Assembly (NCBI GenBank): GCA_021793495.1
Contig: JAJYSQ010000174.1
Location: 1 to 5,248, forward strand
Length of the DNA stretch: 5,248 bases
From: Actinomycetes bacterium
GTDB lineage: Bacteria > Actinomycetota > Actinomycetes > JAJYSQ01
Direction of reading: 5' to 3'
Of the stretch, positions 5,067-5,248 are shown in pieces (position 1 is the first letter of the stretch; each line of letters begins with the position of its first letter). Below the pieces are notes generated by a model. That model was given only the letters and a program-made list of their open reading frames with translations, had not been told where the DNA came from and searched no databases. Made by a program: the position numbers and the translations under genes.

Positions 5067-5248
5067 GTGATCGTGCCCGTCTCCGGAGCGACCCCATCGG
5101 TGGTCAGTGCGCTGAACGCCAGCGTGGTCCCCACCAACCCACTGAACCAGGCGGGTGGCGGCTCGACCTCGGCCACCGCGCCCACCAGCCAGCTCGGCGA
5201 GGGGGACTTCCTCAAGCTGCTGGTCGCCCAGCTGCAGTGCACGGACCC
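5067..5248 (+). CDS. flgD: Flagellar hook assembly protein FlgD, N-terminal part (partial)
   Basis: The first 60 codons of a gene cut by the window end. FlgD is the cap at the tip of the growing hook that guides polymerisation of FlgE; it is exported by the type III apparatus and later displaced. Visible support: a low-complexity N-terminus rich in Ser, Thr, Pro and Val (1-42), typical of the disordered export-signal region, followed by LGEGDFLKLLVAQLQ (43-57), the hallmark FlgD N-terminal motif (G-x-x-D/E-F-L-x-L-L-v-x-Q-L). The next residues are C-T-D-P, where most family members have (Y/N)-Q-D-P. Position directly after fliK fits the common fliK-flgD-flgE order. K50 is the only lysine visible. 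GTG 5067 was chosen for its strong Shine-Dalgarno site; an alternative ATG at 5001 would add 22 charged residues. Confidence 0.92.
   Translation, partial: MIVPVSGATPSVVSALNASVVPTNPLNQAGGGSTSATAPTSQLGEGDFLKLLVAQLQCTD

Noticed and set aside
4825..5070. Small + strand open frame across the fliK end and the gap, stopping at GTGA over the flgD start
   Set aside because: The overlap with the flgD start looks like coupling, but two thirds lie out of frame in fliK, no ribosome binding site precedes its ATG, and the product has no recognisable pattern.
1..5248. Mobile element, CRISPR array, toxin-antitoxin or defence system
   Set aside because: All but the 106-bp gap is filled by coupled flagellar genes; no transposase, terminal repeats, spaced direct repeats or RNA gene is visible.

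Overview
This window is a continuous stretch of a flagellar biosynthesis operon, all on the + strand, from a very GC-rich bacterium. The GC-rich third codon positions, the GTG starts and the near-complete replacement of lysine by arginine point to a motile actinobacterium; the genus cannot be fixed from this sequence alone.

Layout: the last 30 codons of fliG (C-ring/switch protein), then fliH (export ATPase regulator), fliI (export ATPase), fliJ (ATPase central stalk), an uncharacterised cell-wall hydrolase carrying an NlpC/P60 peptidase domain followed by a lytic transglycosylase (SLT) domain, fliK (hook-length control protein), a 106-bp gap, and the first 60 codons of flgD (hook cap / hook assembly scaffold), cut by the window end. 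From fliG to fliK every junction overlaps (17 bp, then four 4-bp ATGA/GTGA overlaps), so these genes are almost certainly co-transcribed and translationally coupled. The gap before flgD ends in the strongest Shine-Dalgarno sequence of the window.

How the genes fit together: FliH, FliI and FliJ form the cytoplasmic ATPase complex of the flagellar type III export apparatus, docked near the FliG-containing C-ring. FliK and FlgD are exported through it to measure and build the hook. The hydrolase sits between fliJ and fliK and is a plausible functional counterpart of FlgJ, opening peptidoglycan for the rod; its two domains would cut both the peptide stems and the glycan strands.

The window is an ordinary flagellar locus in gene content, and I see no defence system, mobile element, CRISPR array or RNA gene. 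The points most worth a second look are the domain order and missing signal peptide of the hydrolase, an extreme lysine depletion (one lysine, the Walker A lysine of FliI, in 1628 residues from FliH through FliK), internal 15-bp repeats in fliK, and an unusual residue pair in the FlgD core motif.
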